From: Rugamonas rivuli
GTDB taxonomy: Bacteria; Pseudomonadota; Gammaproteobacteria; Burkholderiales; Burkholderiaceae_D
Direction of reading: 5' to 3'
DNA length: 64,000 nucleotides
NCBI RefSeq assembly: GCF_009380165.1
Contig: NZ_WHUF01000005.1
Span: 199,248 to 263,247, forward strand
Below are positions 26,143 to 34,251 of this stretch, piece after piece. The position numbers and the translations under genes were made by a program. The notes beneath the pieces are model-generated. The model saw nothing but the letters and a program-made list of their open reading frames with translations. It searched no databases and was not told the DNA's origin. Each line of letters starts with the position of its first letter. Position 1 is the stretch's first letter.

Positions 26143-27231
26143 ATGTCCCACCCGACACCCGCACGGTTCCTCAAAGCATTGCTGGCTTGCGCAATATTGC
26201 TGAGTTCATATGCCGGGGCAGCTGAAAAAGCCGCAGCCCCACTGGCTCATGTGACGATCCTGGCCACCGGCGGCACCATCGCCGGCAGCGGCGCCACCAC
26301 CACCACCACGGTCGGCTACACCGCCGCCACGGTCGGCGTCGAGCGCCTGATCGCAGCTGTGCCGGAACTGGCCAAGGTGGCCCAGGTCAAGGGCGAGCAA
26401 GTGTTCCAGATCGCCAGCGAAAACATGAGCAACGAGCATTGGCTGGTGCTGGCCAAGCGCGTCAACACGCTGCTGGCCCAGTCCGACGTCGATGGCATCG
26501 TCATCACCCACGGCACCGACACGCTGGAAGAAACCGCCTACTTCCTGGACCTGGTGGTCAAGAGCCGCAAGCCGGTAGTGCTGGTGGGCGCGATGCGTCC
26601 GGGCACGGCGCTGTCGGCCGACGGCCCGATCAATCTGTACAACGCGGTGCTGCTGGCGGCCAGCCAGGAAGCCGTCGGCAAGGGCGTGCTGGTGGCGATG
26701 AACGACCAGATCCACGGCGCCCGCGACGTCACCAAGACCAACACCTCGACCCCGGACAGCTTCAAGACCCCGGAACTGGGCATGCTGGGCTACTTCCAGG
26801 GCAACAAGCCTTACTTCTACCACGCGTCGACCCGCAAGCACACGGTCGACACCGAGTTTGACGTCAGCAAGCTCGACGCGCTGCCGCAAGTCGACATCGT
26901 CTACGGCTACGCCAACGTCAATCCGGTGGCGCTGAACGCTCTGGTGGGTGCTGGCGCCAAGGGCATCATCCACGCCGGCGTCGGCGACGGCAGCCTGGCG
27001 GCCAAGGTCTTGCCATCGCTGACGGCAGCCCGCAAGCAAGGCGTGCTGATCGTGCGTTCGGCGCGCGTCGGCCAGGGCATCGTGGCCCGCAACGGCGAAG
27101 CCAATGACGACGAACTGGACTTCGTGGTTTCCGATACGCTGAACCCGCAAAAAGCGCGCATCCTGCTGATGCTGGCCCTGACCCGGACCAACGACAGCAA
27201 GGACATCCAGCGCATGTTCTACACCTACTGA
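26143..27231 (+). CDS. Type II (periplasmic) L-asparaginase
   Basis: 362 aa. Signal peptide (FLKALLACAILLSSYAGAA) and both catalytic threonine motifs: TGGTIAGSG near 42-50 (T45) and HGTDTLEET, with the Lys of the second triad in AMRPGTALSADGP-type context. It hydrolyses asparagine to aspartate and ammonia in the periplasm. The ribosome site CAGGAG is well spaced. Length and signal fit AnsB. It converges on the flavin reductase gene and overlaps it by 7 bp. Confidence 0.95.
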   Translation: MSHPTPARFLKALLACAILLSSYAGAAEKAAAPLAHVTILATGGTIAGSGATTTTTVGYTAATVGVERLIAAVPELAKVAQVKGEQVFQIASENMSNEHWLVLAKRVNTLLAQSDVDGIVITHGTDTLEETAYFLDLVVKSRKPVVLVGAMRPGTALSADGPINLYNAVLLAASQEAVGKGVLVAMNDQIHGARDVTKTNTSTPDSFKTPELGMLGYFQGNKPYFYHASTRKHTVDTEFDVSKLDALPQVDIVYGYANVNPVALNALVGAGAKGIIHAGVGDGSLAAKVLPSLTAARKQGVLIVRSARVGQGIVARNGEANDDELDFVVSDTLNPQKARILLMLALTRTNDSKDIQRMFYTY

Positions 27232-27860
27232 TCGGTCTTGGGATAGTCCGGCCGCCGCATGCGGAACAGGCTATCCCGCTTGATCTCGAAGTAATCGGCC
27301 GGGCCGCCGCCGCGCAAGATGGTTTGCGAGCCCGCCGTGTCATACACGCCATCGCGCAGCAGCGTCTGCGCGATGTGCACGCCCACCACCTCCCCCATGA
27401 TCAGCCAGCCATCGGTCGGCTCGCCGGCCGCGTTGTTCAGGCGGATGATCTGGCTGCAGCGGCATTCGAAGGCGACCGGACTCTCGGCGACACGCGGCAC
27501 TTTGACGATGGTCGACGGCGTCGGCGTCAAGCCGGCCAGCACGAACTCGTCCACCTCCGGCGGCGCCGGCGCGCAGCTGGCGTTCATGGCCTCGGCCAGC
27601 GGGCGCGTGGCCAGGTTCCACACGAACTCGCCGGTCTGCTCGATGTTGCGCAGCGTATCCTTACGGCCCTGGCTGGAAAAGCCGATCAGCGGCGGCGTGT
27701 AGTTGAACGCGTTGAAGAAACTGTAGGGCGCGAGGTTGAGGCCGCCGTCCACGCCGCGCGAGGATATCCAGCCGATCGGGCGCGGCCCGACGATGGCGTT
27801 GAAGGGGTCGTGCGGCAGGCCGTGGCCCAGCGCAGGTTGGTAGAAATAGCGATCGTCCAT
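27225..27860 (-). CDS. Flavin reductase family protein
   Basis: 211 aa with the FMN-binding split-barrel pattern: FNAIVGPRPIGWISSRG, NLAPYSFFNAFNYTPPLIGF, and DTLRNIEQTGEFVWNLA. Such proteins bind FMN and reduce it with NAD(P)H, or serve as partners of monooxygenases. No monooxygenase gene is adjacent. ATG 27860 is preceded by GGGA. The end overlaps the asparaginase stop (27225-27231). Confidence 0.9.
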   Translation of the reverse strand: MDDRYFYQPALGHGLPHDPFNAIVGPRPIGWISSRGVDGGLNLAPYSFFNAFNYTPPLIGFSSQGRKDTLRNIEQTGEFVWNLATRPLAEAMNASCAPAPPEVDEFVLAGLTPTPSTIVKVPRVAESPVAFECRCSQIIRLNNAAGEPTDGWLIMGEVVGVHIAQTLLRDGVYDTAGSQTILRGGGPADYFEIKRDSLFRMRRPDYPKTDQ

Positions 27861-27946
27861 GTTCAATCCCGAAGGCGCTGCCGCGCCGATGCGGCATTTT
27901 CGCACAGGCCGCTGCTGCCCGTTGCCACTACAGGTATGATACCCGG

Positions 27947-28675
27947 ATGAGGTTTATTCTTATTTTTTTCGCCAGCTTGCTGCTGGCCATGCCTGGCCGC
28001 ACCGAGGAACTGGTCTACGTGGTGTCCACCGGCAGCGCGATGCCGATGACGGATTTCCACGATGGCGTGCTGGTGGGCGGCCTGCTCAAGGAATTCGGCG
28101 ACGCGCTGGCGCGCGAGCTGCGCATGACGCCGCGCTATCTGACCGTGCCGCGCAAGCGGGTGGAGGCGCCGCTGTCCAACGGCCAAGCCGACATCCTGTG
28201 CGACCTGCGGCCGGAATGGTTGGACGGCAAGGACTGGCTGTGGTCGGAGGCGATTTTCACCAACAACGAGATCGTCGCCAGCCGCGTCGATACGGCGGCG
28301 GTGCGCAGTGTGGCCGAGCTGCGTGGGCAGCGCATCGGCACCATCCTCGGCTACCGCTACGCGCATCTGGAGGTTCCGCTGGGCGATGAGTTCGCCCGCG
28401 ACGACACCTCCAGCGACGACTTCAATCTGTCCAAGCTGCTGCGCAAGCGCTTCCGCTACATGCTGACCAATTCGCTGTATTTCGATTTCCAGCGCAAGAC
28501 CCATCCGGAGCGGGCCTTGCTCAATCCGGTGGCCTACAAGGTGTCGGCCTTCGACACCTATTGCGCGCTGCCGCCGCGCGGCAAGCTGGCGCTGCCTGCG
28601 CTGGACCGGGCGATCCAGGCGCTGAAGCGGCGCGGCGAGATCCAGGCCATCGTCGACCGCTTCCGCCCCAACTAA
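27947..28675 (+). CDS. Periplasmic substrate-binding protein, family 3-like
   Basis: 242 aa. Signal peptide (FILIFFASLLLAMPGRT) followed by the two-lobed SBP_bac_3 layout: GLLKEFGDALARELRM, PLSNGQADILCDLRPE, and VAELRGQRIGTILGYRY. No permease or ATPase gene lies nearby, so it is either an orphan binding protein or a signalling receptor. The ligand is unknown, perhaps an amino acid by family. Confidence 0.82.
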   Translation: MRFILIFFASLLLAMPGRTEELVYVVSTGSAMPMTDFHDGVLVGGLLKEFGDALARELRMTPRYLTVPRKRVEAPLSNGQADILCDLRPEWLDGKDWLWSEAIFTNNEIVASRVDTAAVRSVAELRGQRIGTILGYRYAHLEVPLGDEFARDDTSSDDFNLSKLLRKRFRYMLTNSLYFDFQRKTHPERALLNPVAYKVSAFDTYCALPPRGKLALPALDRAIQALKRRGEIQAIVDRFRPN

Positions 28676-28681
28676 ACCGTC

Positions 28682-29527
28682 TCAGCGCTTCAGGCGGGCC
28701 AGCAGCTGGTCGGCGACGGCGCTGGCCGAGGCGGGATTCTGGCCGGTAATCAGCTCACGGTCCGCCACCACCCAGGTCTGCCAGCTGGCGGCGCTGCTGA
28801 AGGCGCCGCCGGCTTTTTGCAGCGCATCCTGCGGCCAGAATTTCATCGCGCCGCCGTTCAACATCCCTTTGGAAGCATCCTCTTCGGCATTACTGAAGAC
28901 CGTCATCTTGTAGCCGGCGTAGATCCAGGCCGGCGCCGGGGCCGCATGCGCGCCCTGCTCCAGCGTGGCGGTGAATCGGGCCGGCTGCTCCAGCGCCGAC
29001 AGCAAGGCGATCGGGCCGTGGCACACCAGCGCGGTCGGCTTGGCGTTGGCGTGGAAGTCGCGCAGCAGGCGGCCCAGCGGCGCGCTGTGCAGCAAGTCCT
29101 GCATCGGAGCATGGCCGCCCGGGATGTAGATCGCATCGTAATGACCGTAGCCGTTCTGCTCGACACGCGCCAGGCTGACCACCGGCGAATGCTCGGCCGA
29201 CGTCAGCTGCAGCTTGTCCAGCAGTTCGACGTGCTGGCGCATGCTGGCTTCGTCATTGCCGAAGTACATTTTATCGAGCGAGCTGCGGTCCAGCGTCGGC
29301 GCCTTGCCGAGCGGGGTGGCGAAGGTCAGCGTGTGGCCCGCGTCCAGCAGTTTTTTGACCGGCTGCATCAGCTCGTTGGCGTAGAAACCGGTGCTGAAGC
29401 TGCGCTGGTCGCGCAGCGCCAGCTGCGATTCGTCGGACAGTACGACCAGCACGTTGGCGGCGTTGGCGGCGACGGCTGCCAGGCCGAGCACGGTACCGGC
29501 GGCGGCTTTGAGGATGGTGGTGTTCAT
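28682..29527 (-). CDS. DJ-1/PfpI family protein, exported
   Basis: 281 aa. Signal peptide (TVLGLAAVAANAA), then a DJ-1/PfpI domain with the nucleophile elbow ALVCHGPIAL, an upstream IYIPGGHAPM and a late YKMTVFSNAEE, as in Hsp31-like class I glutamine-amidotransferase-fold proteins. A periplasmic chaperone, glyoxalase or deglycase role is possible. AGGAG precedes ATG 29527. Divergent from a LysR regulator with a perfect inverted repeat between them, so it is the likely target of that regulator. Confidence 0.88.
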   Translation of the reverse strand: MNTTILKAAAGTVLGLAAVAANAANVLVVLSDESQLALRDQRSFSTGFYANELMQPVKKLLDAGHTLTFATPLGKAPTLDRSSLDKMYFGNDEASMRQHVELLDKLQLTSAEHSPVVSLARVEQNGYGHYDAIYIPGGHAPMQDLLHSAPLGRLLRDFHANAKPTALVCHGPIALLSALEQPARFTATLEQGAHAAPAPAWIYAGYKMTVFSNAEEDASKGMLNGGAMKFWPQDALQKAGGAFSSAASWQTWVVADRELITGQNPASASAVADQLLARLKR

Positions 29528-29560
29528 GGCGATGCTCCTGTGGGTGTTTGGTAGTAGCGC

Positions 29561-29584
29561 CACTTTATTGATGCCTGTAAAGTG
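29561..29584. promoter_or_regulatory. Inverted repeat between DJ-1 and LysR genes (candidate operator)
   Basis: CACTTTA (29561-29567) and TAAAGTG (29578-29584), a perfect 7-bp inverted repeat with a 10-bp gap, in the 102-bp divergent intergenic region. Position and size fit a LysR recognition site. Confidence 0.6.
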
Positions 29585-29629
29585 TGTAAATATGCGCACC
29601 ACCAAATCATTTGTTCTTGAAAGGCATGA

Positions 29630-30535
29630 ATGGGCAGGCAATTCGATCATATGGCCGATGTGGAGGCCTTCGTCGCCATCGTCGACAAGGGCACGATCAG
29701 CGCGGCGGCGGTGTCGCTGGGCACCACGCCGTCCGTGCTGAGCCGCGCCGTGGCCCGGCTGGAAGCCCGGCTCGGCGTGCAGCTGATGCGGCGCACCACG
29801 CGCCGCCTGAGCGTGACCGAGGCGGGCCGGCTCTACCTGGAGCAAGCCCGCAGCGCCTTCGGCCTGATCGCCGACGCCGAGCGCGCCATCCAGGGCCAGG
29901 GCGGCGAACTGTCCGGCACAGTGCGCCTGAGTGCGCCCACCACCTACGGCCACTACCGGCTGCCGCAATTGCTCCGGCCCTTCATGGAGCGCCATCCCAA
30001 GGTCGTGGTCGAGCTGAGCATCGCCAACCGCAACGTCGATCTGGTCGACGAGGGCTACGACATGGCGATACGCCTGGGCGAGCTGGCCGACAGCGGCCTG
30101 GTCGCGCGGCGGCTGGAAGACGCGGCGCTGTGCCTGGTGGCCGCGCCGGATTATCTGCGCCGGGCCGGCACGCCGCGCGACCTGGACGAGCTGGCCGGCC
30201 ACGCCTGCCTGCCCTTCACGCTGCCCAGCACCGGCCGGCAGTCGCCGTGGCTGCTGCGCGTGGACGGCCGCGATGTCGACTGGCCGGCGCCGCCGCGCAT
30301 GCGGGTGGCCGACGATGTGCTGGGCGTGGTGTCGCTGGCGCAACAGGGGCTGGGCGTGTGCCAGACCTACCGCTTCGTGGTCGAGGAAAGGCTGGGCAAC
30401 GGCCAGCTGGTCGAGCTGCTGCCCGAGCTGCGCGGCCGCAGCCGGCCGTTCTCGCTGATCTACGCGCCGCACCGGCGCATGTCCGCAGCATGCCGCGCGC
30501 TGATCGACAGCATCGCCCCCGATCAAAGCCACTAA
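29630..30535 (+). CDS. LysR-family transcriptional regulator
   Basis: 301 aa. Winged helix (VEAFVAIVDKGTISAAAVS, SRAVARLEARLGVQLMRRTTR) and a ligand-binding domain starting GTVRLSAPTTYGHYRL. Divergent from the DJ-1/PfpI gene and separated from it by the 29561-29584 inverted repeat. GAAAGG precedes ATG 29630. The aldehyde dehydrogenase gene follows 73 bp downstream on the same strand and might also be under its control (inference). Confidence 0.93.
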   Translation: MGRQFDHMADVEAFVAIVDKGTISAAAVSLGTTPSVLSRAVARLEARLGVQLMRRTTRRLSVTEAGRLYLEQARSAFGLIADAERAIQGQGGELSGTVRLSAPTTYGHYRLPQLLRPFMERHPKVVVELSIANRNVDLVDEGYDMAIRLGELADSGLVARRLEDAALCLVAAPDYLRRAGTPRDLDELAGHACLPFTLPSTGRQSPWLLRVDGRDVDWPAPPRMRVADDVLGVVSLAQQGLGVCQTYRFVVEERLGNGQLVELLPELRGRSRPFSLIYAPHRRMSAACRALIDSIAPDQSH

Positions 30536-30608
30536 TCAAGCACTTGCTTGCTGCAAAAATAGCAGCAATAATGATCCTCCAACATTGACAACAGCGGAGA
30601 CGGCAGCC

Positions 30609-32042
30609 ATGAACGAAGCGGACGTGCAGCAGATCAAAGCGGCTTTCGACGCCCAGCAGGCCACGGCGCTGCGCTGGCGCGCATCCGCCGCCGCCGAGCG
30701 CATCGCCCGCGTCAAGCGCCTGCGCGACGCGCTGATGGCGCAGCGCGAAGCGTTCTATGCCGCCTTCGAGAGCGACTACCGCAAGTCCCCGGCCGAGGTC
30801 GAAGCGTCCGAATTCCTGCCGGTGATGGAGGAAATCCGCCAGGTGCTGGGCGCGCTCAAGCGCTGGATGAAGCCGCGCCGCCACTGGCCCACCACCACCA
30901 TGCTCGGCACCTATGCATCGGTGCAGTACCAGCCGCGCGGACGGGTGCTGATCATCGCGCCGTGGAACTATCCGCTGAGCTTGTGCTTCGGCCCGCTGGT
31001 GTCGGCGCTGGCCGCCGGCAACACGGCCATCATCAAGCCGTCGGAGATGACGCCGGCCGTGTCGGCCCTGATGGCGCGCATCATCGCCGACGTTTTCCCG
31101 GCCGACGAAGTGGCGCTGTTCGAAGGCAGCCAGCCGACTTCGCACGCCCTGCTCCAACTGCCCTTCGATCATATTTTCTTCACCGGTTCGCCGTCGGTGG
31201 GCAAGCTGGTGATGACCGCCGCCGCCCAGCACCTGGCCAGCGTGACGCTGGAACTGGGCGGCAAATCGCCGACCATCGTCGATGAAACCGCCAACCTGCA
31301 ACTGGCGGCGGAAACGCTGATGTGGGGGAAGTTCCTCAACAACGGCCAGACCTGCGTGGCGCCCGACCATGTGTACGTGCATGCCAGCGTCAAGCCCGCC
31401 TTCGTCGCGGCCTGCCGCCAGGTGCTGCAACAGCGCTACGGCGCCGACGCGGTAGCACAAAAGCAAAGCCCCGACCTGACGCGCGTGGTCAACCAGCGCC
31501 ACACGCAACGCCTTGCGGGCCTGCTGGCGGACGCGCTGCAGCGCGGCGCCGTCGTGCATACCGGCGGCGAAGTCGATGAGGCGCAGTGCTACATCGCGCC
31601 GACACTGATCGAGCAGATACCGGCCGGCGCCGCCATTCTGTCAGAAGAAATATTCGGACCGCTGCTGCCCATCATCGAGTACCGCGAGCTCGACCAGGTC
31701 ATCGCCGCCATCAACGCCGCGCCCAAGCCGCTGGCCCTATACGTGTGGAGCACGCGCCAGGCCAACATCGACAAGGTGCTCAAGCAGACCAGCTCCGGCG
31801 GCGCTTGCGTCAATCACTGCGTCGCGCATTTCGCGCACGGCAATCTGCCATTTGGCGGCGTCAACAATTCCGGCATGGGCAGCGCGCACGGCGAGTACGG
31901 CTTCAAGGCTTTCTCGCACGAACGCGCGGTGCTGCGCGCGTCGCCGCTGATGCTCATCAAGCTGTTCTTCCCGCCCTACACCTCGGGCCGCCTGCGCCTG
32001 ATACGCATGGTGGTCGACAGCCTGAAGCTGCCGATGCTGTAA
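30609..32042 (+). CDS. Aldehyde dehydrogenase (coniferyl-aldehyde type)
   Basis: 477 aa. Catalytic Cys in NNGQTCVAPD, general-base Glu in LELGGKSP, cofactor segment IIAPWNYPLSL and GSPSVGKLV. The short size (under 480 aa) and the hydrophobic C-terminal tail (LMLIKLFFPPY) fit the class 3 ALDH/coniferyl aldehyde dehydrogenase group, often membrane-associated. GGAGA precedes ATG 30609. A 118-bp repeat begins 5 bp after its stop and may end the transcript. Confidence 0.93.
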   Translation: MNEADVQQIKAAFDAQQATALRWRASAAAERIARVKRLRDALMAQREAFYAAFESDYRKSPAEVEASEFLPVMEEIRQVLGALKRWMKPRRHWPTTTMLGTYASVQYQPRGRVLIIAPWNYPLSLCFGPLVSALAAGNTAIIKPSEMTPAVSALMARIIADVFPADEVALFEGSQPTSHALLQLPFDHIFFTGSPSVGKLVMTAAAQHLASVTLELGGKSPTIVDETANLQLAAETLMWGKFLNNGQTCVAPDHVYVHASVKPAFVAACRQVLQQRYGADAVAQKQSPDLTRVVNQRHTQRLAGLLADALQRGAVVHTGGEVDEAQCYIAPTLIEQIPAGAAILSEEIFGPLLPIIEYRELDQVIAAINAAPKPLALYVWSTRQANIDKVLKQTSSGGACVNHCVAHFAHGNLPFGGVNNSGMGSAHGEYGFKAFSHERAVLRASPLMLIKLFFPPYTSGRLRLIRMVVDSLKLPML

Positions 32043-32046
32043 GCGC

Positions 32047-32164
32047 GGTTGTTAACAAATTCTGTGGATAAGGCTGTTAACAAGGCAGTGGCGGCGATGC
32101 CAAGCTGATGTTTTCAAAGGAAAAATAAGCGCTGCGCAAATTTGTCGCAGCCAAAGTTATCCAC
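32047..32164 (+). repeat. 118-bp intergenic repeat, copy A
   Basis: Starts GGTTGTTAACAA and ends TTATCCAC. Contains two TTAAC palindromes, TGTGGATAA near the start (the reverse complement of the DnaA box TTATCCACA) facing TTATCCAC at the end, and an internal stem GCTGCG/CGCAGC around CAAATTTGT. Copy B is at 36367-36485. Both copies lie directly after a plus-strand gene (5 and 15 bp after the stop). The ends are near-identical (about 36 of the first 39 bases by eye) while the middle diverges. Confidence 0.85.
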
Positions 32165-32212
32165 TGGCATTACACTAGGCGGGTTTTGACTTCTTCATCC
32201 AACAAGGAACTC

Positions 32213-34150
32213 ATGAAACCCCGTCTCACCGCCTTTGCCCTCGCCCTGATGCTGGGCTGCCTCACCATCCAGGCCGGCGCCGCCGATGCCGGCGCGTCGC
32301 CGAAATACAGCCTGCGCGAGCACTACACCAAGTACGAATTCCGCATCCCGATGCGCGACGGCGTGCGCCTGTTCACAGCCGTGTACGTGCCCAAAGATGC
32401 CGGCAAGACCTATCCCTTCCTGATCCAGCGCACGCCATACAGCGCGGGCGTGCAGTCGGGCGGCGAGCTGCACTACGGCGTGGACTTCTACCCCGAGCAC
32501 ATCGGACCGTCGCAGGACTTCGAGAACAGCGGCTACATCTTCGTCAAGCAGGACGTGCGCGGACGTTATATGTCCGAAGGCAAATGGGTCGAGATGACGC
32601 CGCACGTTGCGCCCAACCGCGCCAAGGGCCAGGGCAATGAAAGCGAGGACATGCACGACACCGTCGAGTGGCTGCTGAAAAACGTCGCCAACAACAACGG
32701 CAAGGTCGGCATTCTGGGCACCTCGTATCCGGGCTTCTACACGTCGGCCAGCATCATCGATTCGCATCCGGCGATCAAGGCGGCATCGCCGCAGGCGCCC
32801 GTCACCGACTTGTTCATGAACGACGACTCGTATCACGGCGGCGCCTTCATGCTGGCGGCGAACTTCGATTTCTACTCGGCCTTCGTGGAAGCGGAAAATC
32901 CGACGCCACTGCCGAAAACCTGGGACCGCTTCGACTACGGCACCGCCGACGGCTACGAGTTCTTCCTCAAGCACCTGACGCTGTCCAACATCCTCGGCAC
33001 CATGTCGGCGAAACAGCGCGCGCTGCTGCAGCCGACCATCGAGCATTCGACCTACGACGACTTCTGGAAAACCCGCAACATCGCGCCGCACCTGAAGAAC
33101 ATCAAGGCCGCCGTGCTGACCGTGGGCGGCTGGTATGACGCCGAAGACCTGCAAGGCCCGCTGACCACCTACAGCAGCATCAAGCGCAACAATCCCGGCA
33201 TCTACAACGGCCTGGTGATGGGCCCGTGGTCGCATGGAGCCTGGGGCCGCGCCGACGGCAAAACCCTCGGTTACATCAAGTTCGATGCCAAGACCGGCGA
33301 GCAATTCCGCAGCAATATCCTGTATCCGTTCTTCGAACAACACCTGAAAGGCGTGGCCAACAAGAACGTGTCGGAGGTGTATGCGTTCGAGACCGGCAGC
33401 AATGTCTGGCGCAACTACGCCGCCTGGCCGCCCAAGCAAACACAGGCGCGCACGCTGTTCCTCGGACCGAATGGCACGCTGGGCTGGAAGCAGCCTGCAG
33501 CGGGCGAAGCCTACGATGAATACGTGGCCGATCCGCGCAAGCCGGTGCCGTTCACGGCCTATCCGGCGCAGGGTGCGCCGAAGGAATACATGGTCGGCGA
33601 CCAGCGCTTCGCGTCCTCGCGTCCGGACGTGCTGACCTATCGCAGCGAGGTGCTGGAGGAGGACATCACGCTGGCCGGGCCGGTCAAGCCCAAGCTGTTC
33701 GTCTCAACAACCGGCACTGATGCCGACTGGGTCGTCAAGCTGATCGACGTTTATCCGGCCGAGTATCCGGGCGGCGGCGACGACGAGGAACGCGGCCCCG
33801 ATGTGCCGAAACCGACCCTGACCATGGCCGGCTACCAGCAGCTGGTGCGCGGCGATCCGCTGCGCGGCAAGTTCCGCAACAGCTTCGAAAAACCGGAGCC
33901 GTTCACGCCAGGCAAAGTGGAGGCCGTCAACTACGCGATGAGCGACGTCAACCACACTTTCCGGCGCGGCCACCGCATCATGGTGCAGATCCAGAGTTCG
34001 TGGTTCCCGCTGGTGGATTTGAATCCACAAACCTTCGTGGACATTCCAAAGGCCAAGCCCGAGGACTTCCAGAAGGCCACGCAACGCGTATATCACGCGC
34101 CGGCGATGTACTCCGGCGTCGAGGTGCAAGTGTTGCCCGGCTTGCGCTGA
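32213..34150 (+). CDS. CocE/NonD family hydrolase, exported
   Basis: 645 aa. Signal peptide (LTAFALALMLGCLTIQAGAA), an alpha/beta-hydrolase domain with nucleophile elbow GTSYPG, a VGGWYD segment holding the catalytic Asp and GPWSHGAWG the His, and a jelly-roll C-terminal domain (X-Pro dipeptidyl-peptidase C-terminal type). The group includes alpha-amino-acid ester hydrolases and glutaryl-7-ACA acylases. A periplasmic esterase or amidase is likely. ATG 32213 follows AAGGAA. Substrate unknown. Confidence 0.93.
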   Translation: MKPRLTAFALALMLGCLTIQAGAADAGASPKYSLREHYTKYEFRIPMRDGVRLFTAVYVPKDAGKTYPFLIQRTPYSAGVQSGGELHYGVDFYPEHIGPSQDFENSGYIFVKQDVRGRYMSEGKWVEMTPHVAPNRAKGQGNESEDMHDTVEWLLKNVANNNGKVGILGTSYPGFYTSASIIDSHPAIKAASPQAPVTDLFMNDDSYHGGAFMLAANFDFYSAFVEAENPTPLPKTWDRFDYGTADGYEFFLKHLTLSNILGTMSAKQRALLQPTIEHSTYDDFWKTRNIAPHLKNIKAAVLTVGGWYDAEDLQGPLTTYSSIKRNNPGIYNGLVMGPWSHGAWGRADGKTLGYIKFDAKTGEQFRSNILYPFFEQHLKGVANKNVSEVYAFETGSNVWRNYAAWPPKQTQARTLFLGPNGTLGWKQPAAGEAYDEYVADPRKPVPFTAYPAQGAPKEYMVGDQRFASSRPDVLTYRSEVLEEDITLAGPVKPKLFVSTTGTDADWVVKLIDVYPAEYPGGGDDEERGPDVPKPTLTMAGYQQLVRGDPLRGKFRNSFEKPEPFTPGKVEAVNYAMSDVNHTFRRGHRIMVQIQSSWFPLVDLNPQTFVDIPKAKPEDFQKATQRVYHAPAMYSGVEVQVLPGLR

Positions 34151-34175
34151 TCCTTGATTTGGAGGCATAATTCAG

Positions 34176-34194
34176 TTGATAACGATTCTCATCT
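34176..34194 (+). promoter_or_regulatory. Fur box
   Basis: TTGATAACGATTCTCATCT matches the 19-bp Fur consensus GATAATGATAATCATTATC at most positions (GATAA-CGAT-TCTCATC core). It lies 58 bp before the siderophore-receptor start, so iron repression is expected. Confidence 0.8.
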
Positions 34195-34251
34195 AGCCAG
34201 CCAACCTCTCGTCCGACGAAGTAGCCAGCCACACACTACTTCAAGGACATC